DNA of 64,000 nt from Sphingomonas mucosissima (GCF_002197665.1 NZ_NBBJ01000003.1:372001-436000), one strand, 5' to 3'; counted from the stretch's first letter, positions 1 to 11,425 are shown. The notes: a model not told the origin generated them from the sequence alone. A program made the numbers and translations.

Positions 1-1504
1 AGATGTTTGCCAGCGCGCCATCCACCTTGGTGACGGCCTCGACCGCGGTGACGATGTCGGTCTGCGTGACGGTCAGCTGACTGCGCGCGCGCTTCGCTTC
101 TTCCTCGGCGCGCATCGCCAGCGCCGAGACGAGGTCTGCCACCACCGCGAAGCCGCGGCCGGCATCACCAGCACGCCCCGCCTCGACGGCGGCGTTCATC
201 GCCAGAACCCGCGTCTGGAACGCGATCTTGTCGAGCCCCTCGATTACGCTGTCGATGCCCTTGGCACTGTCGCTGACACGCCCCATCGCCTGCACCGCCT
301 CGTCCGCCACCGCACGGCCGCCACCGACCGTAGCGATTGCCTGATCGGCGCGCTCCACCGTCCGCGTTGCCGCAACAGCCGAGGCGCGCAGGCGGCCGTC
401 CATTTGCGCGACCGATGCCGCCGTCTCCTCCAGCGAAGCGGCGTTGCTTTCCGTGCGCCGTGCGAGGTCTTCGGAGGCTTGGGCGATCTCGCCCGAACCG
501 GTGCGGATTGCAGCGGCACTTTCCGACACCGATCCGATCAGGTCGTGCAGCCGGACAAGCGCCTCGTTGAAATTCGTCTTGAGCGCCGCATAATGAGCGG
601 GGAACTCCGCCGTGATCTGCGCCGTCAGGTCGCCCTCGGACAGCCGGGCAAGCTGCGTCGACACCGCATCAACCACCAGCTTCTGCGCGACATCGGCATC
701 CGCCTTGGCAGCATCGGCGGCCTGTTTGGCGATGGCGGCATCCTGGAACACCGATACCGCACGCGCCATTGCGCCCAATTCGTCACCCCTGCTGGTGGCG
801 GGAACGGTGACGTCGTTGCGGCCCGCGGCCAGTTCGCCCATCGTCTGCGTCAATGCCGTCACCGGGCGCGAGATCGCGCGGGTCAGCAGCACCGCCAGCA
901 CCACCGCCAATCCGATCAGCAGGATGCCGCCGATCGCCATGGCAGTGAAGCCCATCGCGATGGCGCCTTCCTGCCGAGCAGCGTTGCGCTCGATCGCGCT
1001 GGTCTCGGCATCGCGGATCGCGCGCAGCGGCAGCACCGCGGCGCTGACCAGCACCGCCTTACCGGCGCCGCGTACCTCCTCCTCCGCCGCAAGCCGCTCG
1101 CCTCGCTTGACGCGCGCGATCAACCGGTCGCCCCAGTTACGCCGCCACGCCAGCGTCTCGCGCTGGGAGGTCAGCAACGCTTCGCGCTCCTGCCCGGTCA
1201 GCACTGCCGCCAGTTCGGCCGCGGTTGCGTCATATTCGACGCGCGCTTCCTCGTAGGACTTGAGGTAGGTCGAGTCCGCCGTGACGAGAAAGCCGCGTAG
1301 CTGGCTGTTCTGGCGCAGCAGCGACGTTTCCAGCGTCTGCGCGCGGGCATAGAGCGACTGGCTGGCATTGCTCAGCCGGGTCGACTCCCGGATCGATGCG
1401 AAGTTGGTGTACAACATCACCATCATCGCCAGCGCTGCCGTACAGATCAGCAAGAACGACAGGCTCAGTTTGCGCGATATGCTCATCGCCGTCAGCATCG
1501 GCAT
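1..1504 (-). CDS. Methyl-accepting chemotaxis protein (3' end outside window)
   Basis: Transmembrane chemoreceptor that passes ligand or energy signals to a CheA/CheW array. The N-terminus has one membrane segment (about residues 12-32). An extracytoplasmic four-helix-type region follows, with a QLRGFLVT segment typical of 4HB/CHASE3 sensors. A second membrane segment ([16 protein letters not shown]) leads into a HAMP linker ([13 protein letters not shown], then [12 protein letters not shown]). The signalling hairpin is present near the window edge ([20 protein letters not shown]); what follows is cut off. The start ATG at 1504 was chosen for the GAAGG six bases upstream; a second ATG lies two codons in. 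It is co-oriented with the upstream TonB receptor but separated from it by a terminator-like hairpin, so it probably has its own promoter. The ligand cannot be predicted. Confidence 0.93.
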   Translation of the reverse strand, partial: MPMLTAMSISRKLSLSFLLICTAALAMMVMLYTNFASIRESTRLSNASQSLYARAQTLETSLLRQNSQLRGFLVTADSTYLKSYEEARVEYDATAAELAAVLTGQEREALLTSQRETLAWRRNWGDRLIARVKRGERLAAEEEVRGAGKAVLVSAAVLPLRAIRDAETSAIERNAARQEGAIAMGFTAMAIGGILLIGLAVVLAVLLTRAISRPVTALTQTMGELAAGRNDVTVPATSRGDELGAMARAVSVFQDAAIAKQAADAAKADADVAQKLVVDAVSTQLARLSEGDLTAQITAEFPAHYAALKTNFNEALVRLHDLIGSVSESAAAIRTGSGEIAQASEDLARRTESNAASLEETAASVAQMDGRLRASAVAATRTVERADQAIATVGGGRAVADEAVQAMGRVSDSAKGIDSVIEGLDKIAFQTRVLAMNAAVEAGRAGDAGRGFAVVADLVSALAMRAEEEAKRARSQLTVTQTDIVTAVEAVTKVDGALANI

Positions 1505-1535
1505 TGCCTTCAATTCTAAGAAGGAACAGGAGGAG

Positions 1536-1558
1536 AAAGGGAGGCGCAAGCGCCCCCC
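1536..1558 (-). terminator. Terminator-like hairpin after TonB receptor
   Basis: On the minus strand a G/C-rich stem (arms 1539-1547 and 1550-1558, two-base loop, one mismatch) is followed by TTTCTCC. It lies 9 bases past the stop of the receptor at 1567 and before the chemoreceptor start. The T tract is short, so termination may be partial. Confidence 0.45.
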
Positions 1559-1566
1559 TCTGTCCC

Positions 1567-4047
1567 TCAGAAGTCCAGACGCGCGGTCAGCGACGTGTTG
1601 CGGCCGTTCAGCGGACGCCCACGGACAATGCCGGTCGCAGGAATGGAGGCATCGTCAAAGGCATTGAACGCCTTCACGTTGAACAGATTGCTCGCGTTCA
1701 GCGTCAGCTCCAGGCGTGGCACCGGCCGGAACTGCAGAAAGGCGTTGGTCGTAACGAAGCCGGGCATGCGCAGCACATTGTCATCCTGTGCGAAGCTGCC
1801 GGTTGTCCCGATTAGCACCGCACCCACCGCAAAGCGTTCCGTGACGATCTGCGGCGTCGTCTGGAAGATGAACTTCGCCTGGTGCCGGGGAATGTTTCCG
1901 GCCACCGCAGGGTTGATGCGATCGCGGACGATCTCGGCATCGGTATAGGTTCCGCCGGCGGTGAGGCTGAATACCCCGCGCCGATAGCCGCCCTCGAATT
2001 CCAAGCCGAATGCCTCATAGTCGCGCGCGATCAGGCCCGACGTGACCGGGTCGACATTGGTATCCTGCGCCTTGGCCCAGAACCCGGTGAGGTTCAGGGT
2101 CAGGTCGGCGCGGCGATACTTCACACCGGCTTCGGCCTGCTTCACCGGATCGAACGCGGCACTGGGGATCAGCAGGCTGCCGTCAGTGGTGCTGACGATG
2201 TTGCTGAACAGGATGCGATCGGCATTGGCGCGGGCACCGCGGCTGTAGCGCGCGAAGACCGCCAGCGGATCGGCAATGCGGAAGTTGATCCCGGCCGAAT
2301 AGGACAGGTAATCATATTTGTAGTCGACCGGCGCCGGGGCGCTGAGCGGGGTCACACCGACCTTTTGTTCAGCGATCGAGATGACGCTATCGCCGTTCAT
2401 GTCACGTGCCACCGTGCCGACGCGCCCACCGCCGAGGTCGGAACCGAAGATACGGCCCTCTGCGTTGCCATAGTCGTAGCGGATGCTGCCGCCGATCGCG
2501 ACGCGGCCGATATGGTAGTTCACCGACGCAAACGGCGCATTCACCGCATAGTCGACACGAAGCGACCGCCGCCGCGTGCCGCGTGCCAGCGCGAGGTTAT
2601 ATGCATAGGCGCCGTCCTGGGTCACCGCGCGCCCGGCGCGATCGGTGATGTTGAGCAACGCCGCCTCGCCATCCCCGCGCAGCTCGGAGACAAAGGTGGT
2701 CCACAGCGCGTCGCGATCAATCGTCTGCCGCGCGGCATAGAAGCCTGCTGTCGTCGTCAGGTCGCCGCCGCCCAGCTGCCATACCCGGCTGGCTCGGAGA
2801 TCGTTGGTGACGTTGTCATAGCTGTTAAGCCGCAAATCGAGCATGTTGAGCGCGACGAGCAGCCCGTTGCCGTTGAGGGTGGAGGGATCGGCGATCACCT
2901 GCCCGGCGCGCGGGCCATTCGCATAGCTGAGCGTCGCGCCCGCGCCACCCAGCGACTGCGCACCAACCGCTGCGGGCAGATAGGCGCTGGTAAACGGCGA
3001 GACGAGCGTTCCCGAGAGGTCCGAGAAGCGGAACCGCTCGGTCACCGTCCAGCCATTGAGATCGATCTGCGCCTCCAGGCCCAACGATGCAGCCTTGACG
3101 CTCTGGCCCTCCGCGACGTCGTTGACGGTGACATTGTTGTTGCCGTCCAGCACCAGATTGCTGCGGATGTTGCGCGACAACAGCGTATCCTTGACGCCAT
3201 CGAAGCCCGGCAGCGTGGTCACCTTGGGATCGGCATTGGTGCCCGTCGCGCGGAACGGCACCGCCTCGTAGAAGGGCGTACGATCGTCGAGATATTTGCC
3301 GTACAGCCGGATATAGCCGCCGGTGAGCTCCTTGGTGACGTTGGCCTTGATCTGGCCGCCCTTCTGCGCGTCATAACCCGTACGGCGGGGGCCTTCGCCC
3401 TGCCGATAGAAACCGCCCACGTGGAAGCGTACGCTATCGGTCAGCCGTGCACCGTAATCGAAGTCCGTGCGGTACTGATTGAAATCTAGACCGGCGGTCA
3501 CCGCAACCGCACCACCCTCGACCTCGCCCGTCTTGGAAACAAAATTGATGATGCCACCCGGTGAGTTCGACGCAAAGGTGGAGGCCGAGCCGCCGCGGAT
3601 CACGCTGACCTGCGACAGATTGAGATCGACCCGCAGGAAATTGTCAGCGCCGGCACCTTGAATGTCGCCGAATTCGAGCACCGGCAGCCCGTCTTCCTGC
3701 AGCTGCACGAACTTCGCACCCGACGATGCGATCGGCAGACCGCGGATCGAGAGGCTCACCGAGCCCTCCCCCGTCGAAGCTTCCGAGCGGATGCCGGGAA
3801 TATCGCGCAGGAGGTCACCAACCGAGCTCGGTGCCAGCTTACGGATTTCGGACTCGCGCAGCGAGCTGGTCGACGTGGCACTATCCAGGCGGTCACGGCC
3901 CTTAGCGACACCGGTCGTGACGATGTCAGCCCCTTGCGGCGCCTGGGCTGCGATCACCGGCCCAGCGGGCGATTTCGGAGCCGCGCTTGCGGCCACAGGC
4001 GCCAACAGAGCGATTGGTGCCGCGGCCACCAACAGATAGTTCTTCAT
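1567..4047 (-). CDS. TonB-dependent outer membrane receptor
   Basis: An 826-residue TonB-dependent receptor that would import a scarce nutrient (iron complex, vitamin or oligomer) across the outer membrane using TonB energy. It has a signal peptide ([22 protein letters not shown]), then a plug domain ([45 protein letters not shown]). The 22-strand barrel ends in LTARLDF with the usual terminal aromatic residue. The short plug with the [17 protein letters not shown] motif resembles receptors annotated as ferric-siderophore type, but the substrate is not determinable. It is divergent from a sensor kinase across a 330-bp gap that carries a 15-bp inverted repeat just upstream of this start. Confidence 0.92.
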   Translation of the reverse strand: MKNYLLVAAAPIALLAPVAASAAPKSPAGPVIAAQAPQGADIVTTGVAKGRDRLDSATSTSSLRESEIRKLAPSSVGDLLRDIPGIRSEASTGEGSVSLSIRGLPIASSGAKFVQLQEDGLPVLEFGDIQGAGADNFLRVDLNLSQVSVIRGGSASTFASNSPGGIINFVSKTGEVEGGAVAVTAGLDFNQYRTDFDYGARLTDSVRFHVGGFYRQGEGPRRTGYDAQKGGQIKANVTKELTGGYIRLYGKYLDDRTPFYEAVPFRATGTNADPKVTTLPGFDGVKDTLLSRNIRSNLVLDGNNNVTVNDVAEGQSVKAASLGLEAQIDLNGWTVTERFRFSDLSGTLVSPFTSAYLPAAVGAQSLGGAGATLSYANGPRAGQVIADPSTLNGNGLLVALNMLDLRLNSYDNVTNDLRASRVWQLGGGDLTTTAGFYAARQTIDRDALWTTFVSELRGDGEAALLNITDRAGRAVTQDGAYAYNLALARGTRRRSLRVDYAVNAPFASVNYHIGRVAIGGSIRYDYGNAEGRIFGSDLGGGRVGTVARDMNGDSVISIAEQKVGVTPLSAPAPVDYKYDYLSYSAGINFRIADPLAVFARYSRGARANADRILFSNIVSTTDGSLLIPSAAFDPVKQAEAGVKYRRADLTLNLTGFWAKAQDTNVDPVTSGLIARDYEAFGLEFEGGYRRGVFSLTAGGTYTDAEIVRDRINPAVAGNIPRHQAKFIFQTTPQIVTERFAVGAVLIGTTGSFAQDDNVLRMPGFVTTNAFLQFRPVPRLELTLNASNLFNVKAFNAFDDASIPATGIVRGRPLNGRNTSLTARLDF

Positions 4048-4377
4048 CTAATTTTTGCCCCTGATACTGTTGCAAACAGTTATAGGAGGCGCGTCCATGG
4101 GCAGGGTCGCCCACCGGAATTTATGTAGCCGTCAACGGTTACAGCGCGCTGCTCACAAGCAGAGGATCACGGTCGCGGCGAGAGCAAGGGCAGAAGGCCT
4201 GTGGGCATCGCCGGCGCGGCGCGGGCCGTTCAAACACCGCTCTAAATTGTTTAGCCGTGTCAGCCGATGCGCCAGCAAAGCTGTCGTCCAGCCAAGAGCG
4301 TTTGCCGATCGGTGCTGCCAAGGCTCATCGTTGGCGTTCCTTGGTGACGGGCGAATGGGCGAACGCTAAGCCCAAGC
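4048..4377. other. Divergent intergenic region
   Basis: No gene is supported here. The region holds the divergent promoters of the TonB receptor (left) and the hybrid kinase (right), plus the inverted repeat at 4066-4080. Short open frames across it lack coding character. Confidence 0.6.
4066..4080. promoter_or_regulatory. Inverted repeat upstream of TonB receptor
   Basis: A perfect inverted repeat, ACTGTT-GCA-AACAGT, lies 19-33 bases upstream of the receptor ATG at 4047. Its position suits an operator over the 5' untranslated region or a small RNA hairpin. The regulator is unknown. Confidence 0.4.
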
Positions 4378-7290
4378 ATGGATCGTAAACTTGCCGTGAC
4401 CGACGCCCACTTCGGAGACGTTGAGGCCATCAGCCGCATCAACGTCATACCCACGATGCTGAATACGGTCTGTCAGCTCACGGGCATGGGCTTCGCCGCG
4501 ATAGCGCGCGTGACAGATGCGCGTTGGATCGCGTGTAGCGTTCAAGACAGCATCAACTTTGGCCTGACGCCCGGCGACGAGCTGAAGCTTGAAACCACGA
4601 TCTGCCATGAGATCCGGCAAAGCAAGCAACCGGTTGTTATCTCCGACGTCGCTGCTGACCCCGTTTATGCGAACCATCACACGCCCCAGATCTACGGACT
4701 GAGAAGCTATATCTCCGTGCCCATCGTTATGACGGACGGTGAGTTCTTCGGCACGCTTTGCGCGATCGATGTCGCAGCGCGCGACCTCGATCGACCAAAT
4801 GTCCTTCCGACGTTTGAGTTGTTCGCCAGGCTTATCGCTCTTCAACTCGAACAAGCCGAGAAGATCAACACGACGCTCGCCGAAAGTGAAGCGTCACGTG
4901 AGAGTGAGGACCGTCATCGGCAGATCCTCGACAGTGCAACGGACTTCGCCATCATCGCGATGGATCTCGCCGGGAAGGTGACACGCTGGAACCGCGGCGC
5001 CGAGTTCATACTGGGTTGGCGCGAGCGCGAGATGCTGGGCGAGCCAAGCGATCGCATCTTCACGCAAGAGGATCGAGCGGCGGGGCGGTGCGAGCGGGAG
5101 AGGCAGCTCGCGCTTGATCAGGGGCGCGCAGTCGATGAACGCTGGCACGTGCGAGCGAGCGGCGAGCGGTTTTGGGCGAGCGGCGAGCTTTCGCCGCTGC
5201 GAGACTCTGCCGGTCGTCACACCGGGTTCGTCAAGATCCTGCGCGATCGCACGAAGGAGCATTTGGCGGGCGCTGCCCTGAAGAAAGCGCAGGAGCGGTT
5301 CGAGACGATCTTCGACACGGTTGATGCGGCTTTCGCCATCGTTGAAGTCAGATTCGACGAGAACGACAAACCGATCAATTACCGGTTCCTCGAAGCCAAT
5401 CCCGCCTTCGAGCGTCAATCAGGCGTGGATTTACGAGGCAAGTGGGTCACGGAGCACGCTCCGAACCTCGAGCCGTTCTGGTTCGAAACGTACGGCCGAG
5501 TTGCGAAGACGGGCGAACCGGTCAATTTCGAGAATTACGCCGAGGCTTTCCAGCGTTGGTTCGACGTGCGTGCCGTACGGGTTGGTGATCCCACCGACCG
5601 CCAGATCGCAATCATCTTCAACGATGTGACGGCGCGACGCGAGGCCGAAGAGCGGCTGCGGATCAGCGAGGCCATGGCGCGCGAGAATGCCGAACGTGTG
5701 CAGCTCGCCTTGGAGGCCGGCGCTATCATCGGCACCTGGCATTGGGACCTGCCCAGCGACCAATTCACCGTCGACGAAGCATTCGCCCGCACCTTCGGCC
5801 TGGATCCGGCGCTCGGCCGAAAGGGCATCCCGCTCGTGCAAATCACGGCCACGGTGCACCCGGACGATCGAGAAGGGCTTTCGGACGCGATCAACAGTGC
5901 GATCGCGCGCGGCGGCCCCTACGCCCATCAATATCGCGTCCGGCGCGCCGATGGTCAATATTATTGGATTGAGGCGAACGGGCGGGTCGTCCATGCGCCT
6001 GATGGCACCCCGCTGAGCTTCCCTGGCGTGCTTATCGACGTGCAGGAGCGGCGGACCATCGAAGCGGAGCGTGACCGCGCCGTTGCCGATCTGCGCGCGC
6101 TCAACGAAACGCTCGAGCAGCGCGTCGCGCAGCGCACCGCCGACTTGATGCAGGCGGAGGACGCGTTGCGACAATCACAGAAAGTCGAGGCGATCGGCCA
6201 GCTCACCGGGGGTGTGGCGCACGACTTCAACAATTTGCTGACCGTGATCCGCGGGTCGGTAGACCTCCTGCGCCGCCCGGGGCTCTCCGAGGAGCGCCGG
6301 CAGCGCTACATTGACGCAATCGCCGACACCGCTGACCGCGCAACCAAGCTCACCAACCAGTTGCTCGCCTTTGCGCGTCGACAGTCCTTAAAGCCTGAAG
6401 TCTTCGACGTCACGGAAAGCGTGCGCAAGATCAACGACATGGTGCAGACGCTGACCGGTGCGCGGGTCAACACATCACTCCGCCTTGCTGCCGAGCCCTG
6501 CTACATCGACGCAGATCGCAGCCAGTTCGACACCGCCATCGTCAACATGGCTGTGAACGCCCGCGACGCCATGAAGGGCCAAGGTGAGTTGACGATCACC
6601 GTCGCGGCGACCTCCGAAATGCCGGCAATACGCAATCACTCGGCCGTGCCCGGTGAATTCGTGACGGTCTCGCTGACGGACAACGGCCCGGGCATATCGG
6701 CCGAGGACCTCGAACGGATCTTTGAACCCTTTTTCACCACCAAAGGGGTTGGCGAAGGAACCGGGCTCGGGCTCAGCCAGGTATTTGGCTTCACCAAGCA
6801 GTCCGGCGGTGATGTCACCGTCACGAGCGATCCCGGTGAAGGCGCGACCTTCACCATGTATCTGCCGCGTGTCGAGGGTTCGCTGGATGCTCCTGTAGAA
6901 GCGGCCGACAGCGCGTTACCGCTGGGCGAAGGTGCCTGCGTGCTGGTTGTTGAGGATAACGCCGAGGTCGGCAGGTTTGCGACTCAAGCGTTAGCGGAGC
7001 TGGGTTATCGAACCGTTTGGGCGATGGACGCCCAGAAGGCGCTTGAAGAATTGGCCGCCAAGGAGGGCGAGTTCGATGCCGTATTTTCCGACGTCATGAT
7101 GCCGGGCATGTCAGGTATCGAGCTTGGACAGGAGATTGCCCGCCGCTATCCCGGACTGCCGGTGGTGCTGACAAGCGGATACAGTGAGGTTCTCGCTCAG
7201 AGCGGGACGCACGGTTTCGCGCTGGTGCATAAACCCTATTCGATCGACACGCTGTCGCGGGCTTTGCGAAAAGTTTCGCGGCGACGGTGA
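4378..7290 (+). CDS. Hybrid sensor histidine kinase (GAF-PAS-PAS-PAS-HisKA-HATPase-REC)
   Basis: A 970-residue soluble hybrid kinase with no membrane segment. Domain order: a GAF domain (about 20-160, with TTICHEI and GTLCAIDV); a PAS domain (about 170-285, ILDSATDFAII); two further PAS domains (about 305-430 and 440-565); a short coiled coil; and HisKA with the phosphoacceptor His at about residue 615 (GGVAHDFNNLL). The ATPase domain has N and G boxes (VNARDAM, DNGPGIS, GLGLSQVFG). A C-terminal receiver has the phospho-Asp at about residue 905 (FSDVMMPGMSG). Self-contained kinases of this kind in alphaproteobacteria often sense light or redox through PAS/GAF. No LOV-type cysteine motif or phytochrome motif was seen, so the signal is unknown. 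No partner response regulator is adjacent. Confidence 0.93.
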   Translation: MDRKLAVTDAHFGDVEAISRINVIPTMLNTVCQLTGMGFAAIARVTDARWIACSVQDSINFGLTPGDELKLETTICHEIRQSKQPVVISDVAADPVYANHHTPQIYGLRSYISVPIVMTDGEFFGTLCAIDVAARDLDRPNVLPTFELFARLIALQLEQAEKINTTLAESEASRESEDRHRQILDSATDFAIIAMDLAGKVTRWNRGAEFILGWREREMLGEPSDRIFTQEDRAAGRCERERQLALDQGRAVDERWHVRASGERFWASGELSPLRDSAGRHTGFVKILRDRTKEHLAGAALKKAQERFETIFDTVDAAFAIVEVRFDENDKPINYRFLEANPAFERQSGVDLRGKWVTEHAPNLEPFWFETYGRVAKTGEPVNFENYAEAFQRWFDVRAVRVGDPTDRQIAIIFNDVTARREAEERLRISEAMARENAERVQLALEAGAIIGTWHWDLPSDQFTVDEAFARTFGLDPALGRKGIPLVQITATVHPDDREGLSDAINSAIARGGPYAHQYRVRRADGQYYWIEANGRVVHAPDGTPLSFPGVLIDVQERRTIEAERDRAVADLRALNETLEQRVAQRTADLMQAEDALRQSQKVEAIGQLTGGVAHDFNNLLTVIRGSVDLLRRPGLSEERRQRYIDAIADTADRATKLTNQLLAFARRQSLKPEVFDVTESVRKINDMVQTLTGARVNTSLRLAAEPCYIDADRSQFDTAIVNMAVNARDAMKGQGELTITVAATSEMPAIRNHSAVPGEFVTVSLTDNGPGISAEDLERIFEPFFTTKGVGEGTGLGLSQVFGFTKQSGGDVTVTSDPGEGATFTMYLPRVEGSLDAPVEAADSALPLGEGACVLVVEDNAEVGRFATQALAELGYRTVWAMDAQKALEELAAKEGEFDAVFSDVMMPGMSGIELGQEIARRYPGLPVVLTSGYSEVLAQSGTHGFALVHKPYSIDTLSRALRKVSRRR

Positions 7291-7587
7291 GGCGCCGGTT
7301 GTCGGCCGCGCGGTCCGGCCTGGACTTTCGCTCACCTCGCGGCAGGTGCGTTTCGGAATACGCGGCCGTTCCGTCATGCCAACGTTTTCGGGACGGCGGA
7401 GCACGCAAGGGTCACGCACGTTTCATTCCGGATGGCCGCGGCACTCGTGCCTTTAGGAGCACGCCCAGCAGTTCCGGCGCTTCGAGCGGCTCGACGGTGT
7501 GCGGCGTACTTCCGGTGCGAGGAAGGCGGGCCTACGCGAGTGGAATTCCCTCATCGCTCTTCCCGCGACTTCCCGCCCCGCGACGCG
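7291..7587. other. Intergenic region between convergent genes
   Basis: This lies between the 3' ends of the rightward kinase and the leftward oxidoreductase operon. No gene, repeat or convincing terminator hairpin was seen. Confidence 0.5.
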
Positions 7588-9900
7588 CTACAGCAACTTA
7601 TCGAGCGTGATCGGCAGGTCGCGCACGCGCTTGCCCGTGGCGTTGAACACCGCATTGGCCACCGCCGCCGCGACGCCGGTGATGCCGATCTCGCCAATGC
7701 CGCGCGCGCCCAGCGGCGATCGCGGATCGGGGATGCCGGTCCACATCACTTCGATATCGGGCACGTCGAGGTGCGCGGGGATGTGATAATCGGCGAGCGT
7801 CGGGTTCATGATCCGCCCGCTCCGCTCGTCGAGCCACGTCTCCTCGGTGAGCGCGAGGCCGAGGCCCATGATCATGCCGCCGCGGAACTGGCTGGCCGCG
7901 GTGCGCGGGTTGAGGATCGTGCCGCAATCGAACGAGCCGAGCAGCCGATCGACCCTGATCTCCCCCGTCACGTCGCTTACGCGCAACTCACAGAACATCG
8001 CCGCGGTGCTGTGCATCGCGAACTTCATCATCTCCAGCGGCGGCGTGCCGGTCGCGCTAACGCTCACCTCGTCGCGATTGGCGCGGGCGAGGATCGACCG
8101 GAAGGTTTCGTGCCGGCTCGGGTCGGCCGCGCTCGCCATCCCCTCCTGCCCCAACCGGATCTCGCCCGCCCTCAGCCCAGCGAGCGGGCTGTCGTTGCCG
8201 GCGAGGCGCAGCAGTTCGGCGGGCAGCTTCTCCGACGCGGCCAGCAAAGCGCCGGCGATCGACACGCTCTGCCCCGAACCGCCTGCCATCGGAGCCGCCG
8301 GCAGATCGGAATCGCCCGTCTCGATGACCACCGCGTCGAGCGGCACGCCGAGCCGGTCGGCGACCTGCTGCGCGAGCACGGTGGAGGTGCCCATCCCCAT
8401 CTCCTGCGCGGAGCACGCAAGCGTCGCGGTACCGTCGCGCCGAATGGTCAGGCGAACGGCGGCGCCGGGCATGCGGACATACGGGAAGCTGCCGCTGCCG
8501 CAGCCCATGCCGATCCGCCATTCCCCCTTGCGCCGCGCGCCGGGGGTGGCGGAGCGCCGCTCCCAGCCGAAGTGCGCCGCCCCGTCGGCCCATGACTTGG
8601 CGGCCGCATGTTGGGAGAATGGCGCGCCGGTGATCGGGTGCTTCTCCGGCAGATTGCGGAGGCGAAGCTCGATCGGATCCATCGCCAGCTCATGGGCCAG
8701 TTCGTCGACGGCGCTTTCCAGCGCGAAGGTGCCGATCGCCTCGCCCGGCGCGCGCATGAAGGTGTTGGGCACGACCGCCATGTCGATGTGCCGCTGCAGG
8801 ATCTCGAAGCTCTTGGCGCGATAGGCCGATCGCGTGCCGAGCGTATAGGCTTCCGGGCAGGCACCATAGGGCGGCATCACCGAATAGCCGTTGTGGATCA
8901 GCGCGGTGAAGCGCCCCTCGTTGTCGGCCCCAAGCGCCACGCGCTGCTCGGTCGCGCTTCGCCCGCCGACGATGCGATAGACGCCCTCTCGGGTGAGCTG
9001 CAGCCGCAGCGGGCGGCCGACCATCCGCGCCGCGGCGACCGCGACCACCTGATGATCCCAGAAGCCCTTGCCGCCGAAGCCGCCGCCGACGAACGGCGAG
9101 AGCACGCGCACATCCTCGCGCTTCAGCCCGAACATCTTGGCGAGCGTCGCGGCTTCCGACGCGATCATCTGCGTCGTGTCGTGCACGGTGAGCGTCTCGC
9201 CCCCCCACGCGACGGTCAGCGCATGAAGCTCGATCGCATTATGGTTCTGCCATTGCGTGCGATAGAGATTGTCGACCTTGTGCGGTGCGCGGGTGAGTTC
9301 CCGCTCCGCCTTGCCGAGCGACAGGTGATTGCGCTCGATCAGCAGCGAGGGGATGATCCGCGCGCCGGACTTCGCTTCCTCGAAGCGAGTCTCGGCCGGC
9401 TCGGCCGCATAGTCGATCTCGATCAGCGACGCGGCATGATCGGCCTGCTCCTGTGTCTCCGCGACGACGGCGGCGACGACCTGGCCGTTGTAATGCACCT
9501 TGTCGTCCTGGAGGATCGGCAGGCTGCTGTTGCCCACCGCCGTCGGATCGGTGATCGCGATCAGCGAGGGGCCGGACACGCGCGGCATGTTGCGATGGGT
9601 GACAACGAGCAGCACGCCCTCCGCAGCTTCCGCCTTCGCCGTATCGAGCCGCGTGATCCGCCCGCGCGTGATCGTGCCGTGGACAAGCGCGGCGTAGCAG
9701 AGGTTCTCCAGCGGCACTTCGGCGGAGAAGCGCGCCTGCCCCTGCACCTTCACGTCACCGTCCAACCGCGCGGCCTGGCGCCCCACTTCGCCGCGGCGGC
9801 CGATCAGCGGGTCTGGCGTGCCACCGGGCAGCCATTGCGCCGGAACCCAGCCGAGCGCGCTGCGCACCGTGCCGACGAGGACATTCTGTACCCTGCTCAT
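7588..9900 (-). CDS. paoC: Molybdopterin-binding subunit of aldehyde/xanthine-type oxidoreductase (PaoC-like)
   Basis: The large catalytic subunit (770 residues) of a xanthine dehydrogenase-family hydroxylase. It would bind the molybdenum cofactor and oxidise aldehydes or N-heterocycles using water. The N-terminal a/b-hammerhead domain is followed by cofactor motifs including [10 protein letters not shown]. Near the C-terminus is GIGEIG, which carries the expected catalytic Glu. The start at 9900 was chosen because its ATG overlaps the stop of the FAD subunit (ATGA). An in-frame upstream extension exists but lies inside the other gene and is low-complexity. The split three-gene arrangement and the 4Fe-4S motif in the middle subunit match E. 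coli PaoABC. No PaoD/XdhC maturation factor was found in the window. Confidence 0.9.
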   Translation of the reverse strand: MSRVQNVLVGTVRSALGWVPAQWLPGGTPDPLIGRRGEVGRQAARLDGDVKVQGQARFSAEVPLENLCYAALVHGTITRGRITRLDTAKAEAAEGVLLVVTHRNMPRVSGPSLIAITDPTAVGNSSLPILQDDKVHYNGQVVAAVVAETQEQADHAASLIEIDYAAEPAETRFEEAKSGARIIPSLLIERNHLSLGKAERELTRAPHKVDNLYRTQWQNHNAIELHALTVAWGGETLTVHDTTQMIASEAATLAKMFGLKREDVRVLSPFVGGGFGGKGFWDHQVVAVAAARMVGRPLRLQLTREGVYRIVGGRSATEQRVALGADNEGRFTALIHNGYSVMPPYGACPEAYTLGTRSAYRAKSFEILQRHIDMAVVPNTFMRAPGEAIGTFALESAVDELAHELAMDPIELRLRNLPEKHPITGAPFSQHAAAKSWADGAAHFGWERRSATPGARRKGEWRIGMGCGSGSFPYVRMPGAAVRLTIRRDGTATLACSAQEMGMGTSTVLAQQVADRLGVPLDAVVIETGDSDLPAAPMAGGSGQSVSIAGALLAASEKLPAELLRLAGNDSPLAGLRAGEIRLGQEGMASAADPSRHETFRSILARANRDEVSVSATGTPPLEMMKFAMHSTAAMFCELRVSDVTGEIRVDRLLGSFDCGTILNPRTAASQFRGGMIMGLGLALTEETWLDERSGRIMNPTLADYHIPAHLDVPDIEVMWTGIPDPRSPLGARGIGEIGITGVAAAVANAVFNATGKRVRDLPITLDKLL

Positions 9901-10883
9901 GCCTGATCCTCGCAAAGCCCGGAAAGAACCGCGGCGAGCGTCCGCTTCGCCAGCGTCACCTTGAACATATTGCCCGGCCGCGGCTCGGCGCCGGCAAGCT
10001 CCGCCTCGGCCGCCGCGACGAACGCCGCCTCGTTCGGCGCCTCGCCTTGCAACGCCGCCTCCGCGCGCCACGCCCGCCACGGCTTGTGCGCCACGCCGCC
10101 CAACGCGATCCGCGCTTCCGAAATCCGTCCGTCCTCGATCACCAGCCCGGCAGCGACGGAGACGAGCGCGAAGGCGTAGGAGGCGCGATCGCGCACCTTG
10201 CGATAGTCGGAGCGCGGCGCGAGGCGCGAGGGCGGCAGCTCGATCGCGACGATCACTTCGCCCGGTGCCAGTTCCGTCTCCAAGTCTGGCCGATCACCCG
10301 GCAGGCGATGGAAGTCCGTCAGCGGCAGCGCGCGCGCGCCATCCGCGCCGGCAACATGCACCCGCGCGTCGAGCGCGGCGAGCGCCACCGCCATGTCCGA
10401 CGGATGAGTCGCGATGCATGCGGGCGACGCACCCAGGATTGCGTGATAGCGGGTGAAGCCGCCGATCGCGTCGCACCCGCTGCCCGGCGCGCGCTTGTTG
10501 CAGCGCGAACCCGCCGCATCGGCGAAATAGACGCAGCGCGTCCGCTGCAAGAGGTTGCCGCCCGCGGTCGCCATGTTGCGGATCTGCGCCGAAGCGCCAG
10601 CGAGGATCGCACGCGACAGCATCGGATAGCGGCTGCGGATCAGCGGGTGGGCTGCAATCGCGCTGTTGCGGGCGCCGGCGCCGATCACGATGCTGCCGTC
10701 GGCCGCTTCCTCGATCGCGCCGGGGAGGCCGGTCACGTCGACCAGTGTATCCGGCCGCTCGACGCCCTTGCGCATCAGGTCGACGAGGTTGGTGCCGCCC
10801 CCCAGCAGCCGATGCCCCGCGGTGCCCGCCAACCGGATCGCGTCGCTTGCGCTGTCGGCGCGCCGATACTGAACCGGGGTCAT
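9897..10883 (-). CDS. paoB: FAD-binding subunit of PaoABC-like oxidoreductase, with 4Fe-4S insert
   Basis: The middle subunit (328 residues) transfers electrons from the 2Fe-2S subunit through FAD. The N-terminal FAD domain shows [11 protein letters not shown] and a second pyrophosphate motif, [13 protein letters not shown]. An insert with [10 protein letters not shown] follows, matching the cysteine-bearing insert that holds the extra 4Fe-4S cluster in PaoB and is absent from ordinary xanthine dehydrogenase FAD subunits. The C-terminal CO-dehydrogenase flavoprotein domain is complete ([13 protein letters not shown]). ATGA overlaps at both ends with the flanking subunits imply translational coupling. 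Confidence 0.92.
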   Translation of the reverse strand: MTPVQYRRADSASDAIRLAGTAGHRLLGGGTNLVDLMRKGVERPDTLVDVTGLPGAIEEAADGSIVIGAGARNSAIAAHPLIRSRYPMLSRAILAGASAQIRNMATAGGNLLQRTRCVYFADAAGSRCNKRAPGSGCDAIGGFTRYHAILGASPACIATHPSDMAVALAALDARVHVAGADGARALPLTDFHRLPGDRPDLETELAPGEVIVAIELPPSRLAPRSDYRKVRDRASYAFALVSVAAGLVIEDGRISEARIALGGVAHKPWRAWRAEAALQGEAPNEAAFVAAAEAELAGAEPRPGNMFKVTLAKRTLAAVLSGLCEDQA

Positions 10884-11380
10884 GCCGCCTGCTCCTCGGC
10901 CACCGCCATGATCGCGTCGATGATGCCGTTATGCGCGCCGCAACGGCACAGGTTGCCGCTCATCCGCTCGCGCACTTCCTCGCGCGTCAGCCGCGCGGGC
11001 GCGGCGAGGTCGCGCGTCACATAGCTCGGCATGCCGGCGGCGACTTCCTCGAGCATCGCGCTCGCCGCGCAGATCTGGCCCGGCGTGCAATAGCCGCACT
11101 GGAAGCCGTCATGCTCGAGGAACGCCTGCTGCAGCGGGTGAAGCCCGTCCGCGCCGAGCCCCTCGATCGTGGTGACGGTGCGGCCTTCCGCCTGCACTGC
11201 CAACGTCAGGCATGAGAGCACCCGCTGCCCATCGATCAGCACGGTGCAGGCGCCGCACGCGCCCTGGTTGCAGCCCACCTTGGTGCCGGTGAGATGCAGC
11301 CGATCGCGCATCAGATCGAGCAGGGAGACGCGCGGATCCGCCGGCGGATCGACCGGGGTGCCGTTGATCGTAATTGCCAT
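10880..11380 (-). CDS. paoA: 2Fe-2S subunit of PaoABC-like oxidoreductase
   Basis: The small electron-transfer subunit (166 residues) carries two 2Fe-2S clusters. A plant-ferredoxin-type motif ([15 protein letters not shown], then SC) lies at about residues 38-60. The C-terminal helical domain has CGYCTPGQ and CRCG. E. coli PaoA is exported with a Tat signal; this protein starts directly with the ferredoxin fold ([10 protein letters not shown]), so the complex is predicted to stay in the cytoplasm. It is the first gene of the three-gene operon, 61 bp downstream of a MarR regulator gene, with a small palindrome in the gap. The preferred aldehyde is unknown. Confidence 0.93.
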   Translation of the reverse strand: MAITINGTPVDPPADPRVSLLDLMRDRLHLTGTKVGCNQGACGACTVLIDGQRVLSCLTLAVQAEGRTVTTIEGLGADGLHPLQQAFLEHDGFQCGYCTPGQICAASAMLEEVAAGMPSYVTRDLAAPARLTREEVRERMSGNLCRCGAHNGIIDAIMAVAEEQAA

Positions 11381-11425
11381 GAACCTCTCCTGGCGACGCG
11401 GGTGGCGCGCCGTCAGGAAGGTATC

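Noticed and set aside
404..1300. Plus-strand open frame over the chemoreceptor
   Set aside because: Antisense shadow; the minus strand encodes an unmistakable HAMP and signalling domain.
1882..3489. Long plus-strand open frame opposite the first TonB receptor
   Set aside because: Low-complexity antisense product of a high-GC gene; the minus-strand receptor has signal peptide, plug and barrel.
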